This document shows positions 6,023-7,954 of a stretch of DNA of 7,954 nucleotides, piece after piece. The translations under genes and the position numbers were made by a program. The notes under the pieces were generated by a model that was not told the origin of the DNA, did no database searches, and saw only the letters and a list, made by a program, of their open reading frames with translations. The stretch is from the NCBI GenBank assembly GCA_011049095.1, contig DSDE01000456.1, positions 1 through 7,954 on the forward strand. The letters run 5' to 3'. Within the stretch, counting starts at the first letter, position 1. Each line of letters starts with the position of its first letter. Source of the DNA: Fidelibacterota bacterium (GTDB taxonomy: Bacteria; Fidelibacterota; Fidelibacteria; Fidelibacterales; DSDE01).

Positions 6023-7954
6023 CAGATTCATCAAAAAAGCATTTTCAAGTATGGCTGACGCCTATTGTTATTATGGTTGCAGCCTTTTTCATTACCTATA
6101 TTGCACGCCAGGCAGGCGCTTTTGAAACACTTGAGCTGAAAGGCCTCGATTTTCGCTTTGTGCAGCGGGGAGCCATTCCTCACAGCGATGAGATCGTCGT
6201 GGTTTCACTTGACCAGGAAAGCTGGGAATCTATTCCCTACGATTTTCCATATCCACGTAAAATGTGGGGTAAAATTGTTGACAATCTCACAGATGCCGGC
6301 GCAAAACTGATTGTATTCGACTTTCAGTTTGATGTCACCAAAGAAGACACCCTCAGCGATCTGATTTTTGCTGATGCCATTGCCCGATCGGGAAAGGTAA
6401 TCCTTCCCAGTAAACTAAACCTCCTCACTCAGAGAGCTCAGGTATTTACATCCATCTCTGAGCCGCATCCTCTTTTTCGCGATGCAGCGCTAACAACAGG
6501 CTTGATCGGTGAAGTCAAAGATGTGGACCAATACACCCGCAAGTATTCTGCATTTTTCCCATATCAGGAGAAATATTATCTCTTTCTTGGTCTGAAAGCC
6601 GTGAAAGAATACTATGAAATTCCCGACTCGGTTCAGATGCTGGTGGACCCAAACTCAAAATTTATCGAATATGGCCCTCTCTCGATCCGGAGAGACCGGC
6701 TTGACATCAATACATTCCTGATTAATTACTATGGCCCCTCAAAAACGTTTAAGACTTTCCCGTTAGCTGATGTGCTGGATGATGCTGAAACTGATCTTCG
6801 TGGAGATGCAGATACTGACTATATGGAGCTTTGGAAAGAAAACTCTATCTATCCGCCGGAGATGCTTGAAATTCTGAATCCAACAGGAGATGGCTCTCCA
6901 TTCAAAGACAAGATTGTTCTTATCGGTGATGCGCTGGAAGAACATTTTGATCTTAAATTTACGCCCTTTTTTGACTATCAGGGTTCACAACGACTTATGG
7001 CAGGTGTGGAAACCCACGCACATGCCATGCAAACCCTTCTGGACGGCAATTACCTCATTCAACCCGATTTTTATATTGAAAATCTGGTGGTTCTCGGATT
7101 TATTATACTAACCCTGGTCATATCTGTTATTTTTGGACCCATAGCCGGTGGCTTATTTGCGCTAATTCTCCTGGGCGCCTATGGCTATTTCTCTATGTGG
7201 CTTTTTAATAAACAAAACGTCTGGATTGAATGGCTGCCTCCTGTTGCTGCCGTCGTGCTGGCTTTGGTAATGAACACAATTTATGAGTTTATTCTCGAAC
7301 AGAGAGAAAAGAAGCGCATCCGTGGAATGTTTTCTACCTATATGTCACCCAAAATCCTCAAATACCTTGAAGACCACCCAGATGCTTTTCGGCTTACCGG
7401 TGAAAAACGAGAGTCATCCATCTTTTTCAGCGATGTGCAGGGCTTCACCACCATCAGCGAAAGCCTCTCTGCAGAAGAGCTGGCCATAGTGCTCAATAAA
7501 TATCTCTCGCCAATGACTGATATCCTGATGCGCTATGATGGCTATGTGGACAAATATGAGGGTGATGCCATTATGTGTGATTTCGGTGTGCCGGTAGAGG
7601 ACCCTGACCATGCCTGGAAAGCATGCTGGGCTGCCTTAGACCAGCAGGAAAAGCTAAAAAGGCTAAGGGAGGAGATCAAGGCTGAGCATGGTGTAGAGAT
7701 CATCGTACGCATGGGCATCAATTCCGGCCTGGTTAGCGCCGGAAATATGGGCAGCAATCAACGATTTCAATACACCGTGATGGGAGATGCCGTTAATGCC
7801 GCTGCTCGTTTTGAAAGCGCAAATAAACAGTACGGCACTTATATTATGATTGGTGATAATACCTACAAACTGGCGAAAGAATACATAGAGGTGCGAATCC
7901 TTGACAAAATTGTCGTCAAAGGCAAAGCAATTCCTATCATTGTCTATAATCTAC
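6019..7954 (+). CDS. CHASE2-domain class III adenylate/guanylate cyclase (3' end beyond window)
   Basis: This inner-membrane sensor cyclase probably makes cAMP in response to a periplasmic signal. It is open for 645 codons and has no stop before the edge. The order is: short cytoplasmic N terminus, TM1 (12-29), periplasmic CHASE2 (about 35-350, with LDFRF at 43-47, DEIVVVSLDQES at 57-68, GAKLIVFDFQF at 94-104, KIVLIGD at 298-304 and GVETHAHAMQTLL at 329-341), then TM2 (356-373), TM3 (375-395), TM4 (405-425), a linker with RGMFSTYMSPKIL and the class III cyclase domain from about 460. Catalytic residues are all present: metal-binding Asp472 (FFSDVQGFT) and Asp516 (KYEGDAIM), base-recognising Lys512 and Thr586 (QYTVMGD), and transition-state Asn593 and Arg597. 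Thr in place of Asp at 586 is typical of bacterial class IIIb adenylate cyclases. The last visible residues (VVKGKAIPIIVYNL) normally close this domain, so little but a possible tail is missing. Its ATG overlaps the barrel gene stop as ATGA; GGAAGG lies 14 nt upstream. Confidence 0.96.
   Translation, partial: MTDSSKKHFQVWLTPIVIMVAAFFITYIARQAGAFETLELKGLDFRFVQRGAIPHSDEIVVVSLDQESWESIPYDFPYPRKMWGKIVDNLTDAGAKLIVFDFQFDVTKEDTLSDLIFADAIARSGKVILPSKLNLLTQRAQVFTSISEPHPLFRDAALTTGLIGEVKDVDQYTRKYSAFFPYQEKYYLFLGLKAVKEYYEIPDSVQMLVDPNSKFIEYGPLSIRRDRLDINTFLINYYGPSKTFKTFPLADVLDDAETDLRGDADTDYMELWKENSIYPPEMLEILNPTGDGSPFKDKIVLIGDALEEHFDLKFTPFFDYQGSQRLMAGVETHAHAMQTLLDGNYLIQPDFYIENLVVLGFIILTLVISVIFGPIAGGLFALILLGAYGYFSMWLFNKQNVWIEWLPPVAAVVLALVMNTIYEFILEQREKKRIRGMFSTYMSPKILKYLEDHPDAFRLTGEKRESSIFFSDVQGFTTISESLSAEELAIVLNKYLSPMTDILMRYDGYVDKYEGDAIMCDFGVPVEDPDHAWKACWAALDQQEKLKRLREEIKAEHGVEIIVRMGINSGLVSAGNMGSNQRFQYTVMGDAVNAAARFESANKQYGTYIMIGDNTYKLAKEYIEVRILDKIVVKGKAIPIIVYNL

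Overview
The window looks like chromosomal DNA of a Gram-negative bacterium with an outer membrane. Three consecutive products carry Sec-type signal peptides, one of them looks like a large beta-barrel, and Shine-Dalgarno sequences are clear upstream of two genes and adequate upstream of a third. Codon use is mixed and moderately AT-leaning. The Ig-like plus barrel architecture and the Fn3-like secreted protein resemble proteins of the FCB/Calditrichota-type lineages, but that taxonomic placement is an impression only. I see no mobile elements, CRISPR array, tRNA or rRNA.

Layout. On the minus strand, 19-1212 encodes a complete PLP-dependent class I aminotransferase of the AlaA (glutamate-pyruvate) type. 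A divergent intergenic region (1213-1534) follows. It holds the start-proximal sequences of both transcription units, a CRP-like palindrome at 1451-1472 and three TTCACA repeats. From 1535 to the right edge, four plus-strand genes are packed as one probable operon: a secreted 402-aa protein with an Fn3-like domain; a 230-aa periplasmic FecR-domain protein (3-bp gap); an 853-aa protein with two N-terminal Ig-like domains and a predicted outer-membrane barrel (21-bp gap); and a CHASE2 plus class III nucleotide cyclase (ATGA overlap), cut by the window edge just after the end of the cyclase domain.

How it may work. The operon places proteins in every envelope layer: a barrel in the outer membrane with its Ig domains probably facing the periplasm, a FecR protein and an Fn3-like protein in the periplasm or exported, and an inner-membrane cyclase with a periplasmic CHASE2 sensor and a cytoplasmic catalytic domain whose key residues are all present. 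The simplest reading is an envelope-sensing system that makes cAMP (or cGMP). The CRP-like site upstream of the operon suggests that the nucleotide may feed back on its own expression. The aminotransferase is probably an unrelated metabolic neighbour. FecR next to CHASE2-cyclase is a known type of neighbourhood. The barrel between them, translationally coupled to the cyclase, and the leading Fn3-like protein are the less familiar parts.
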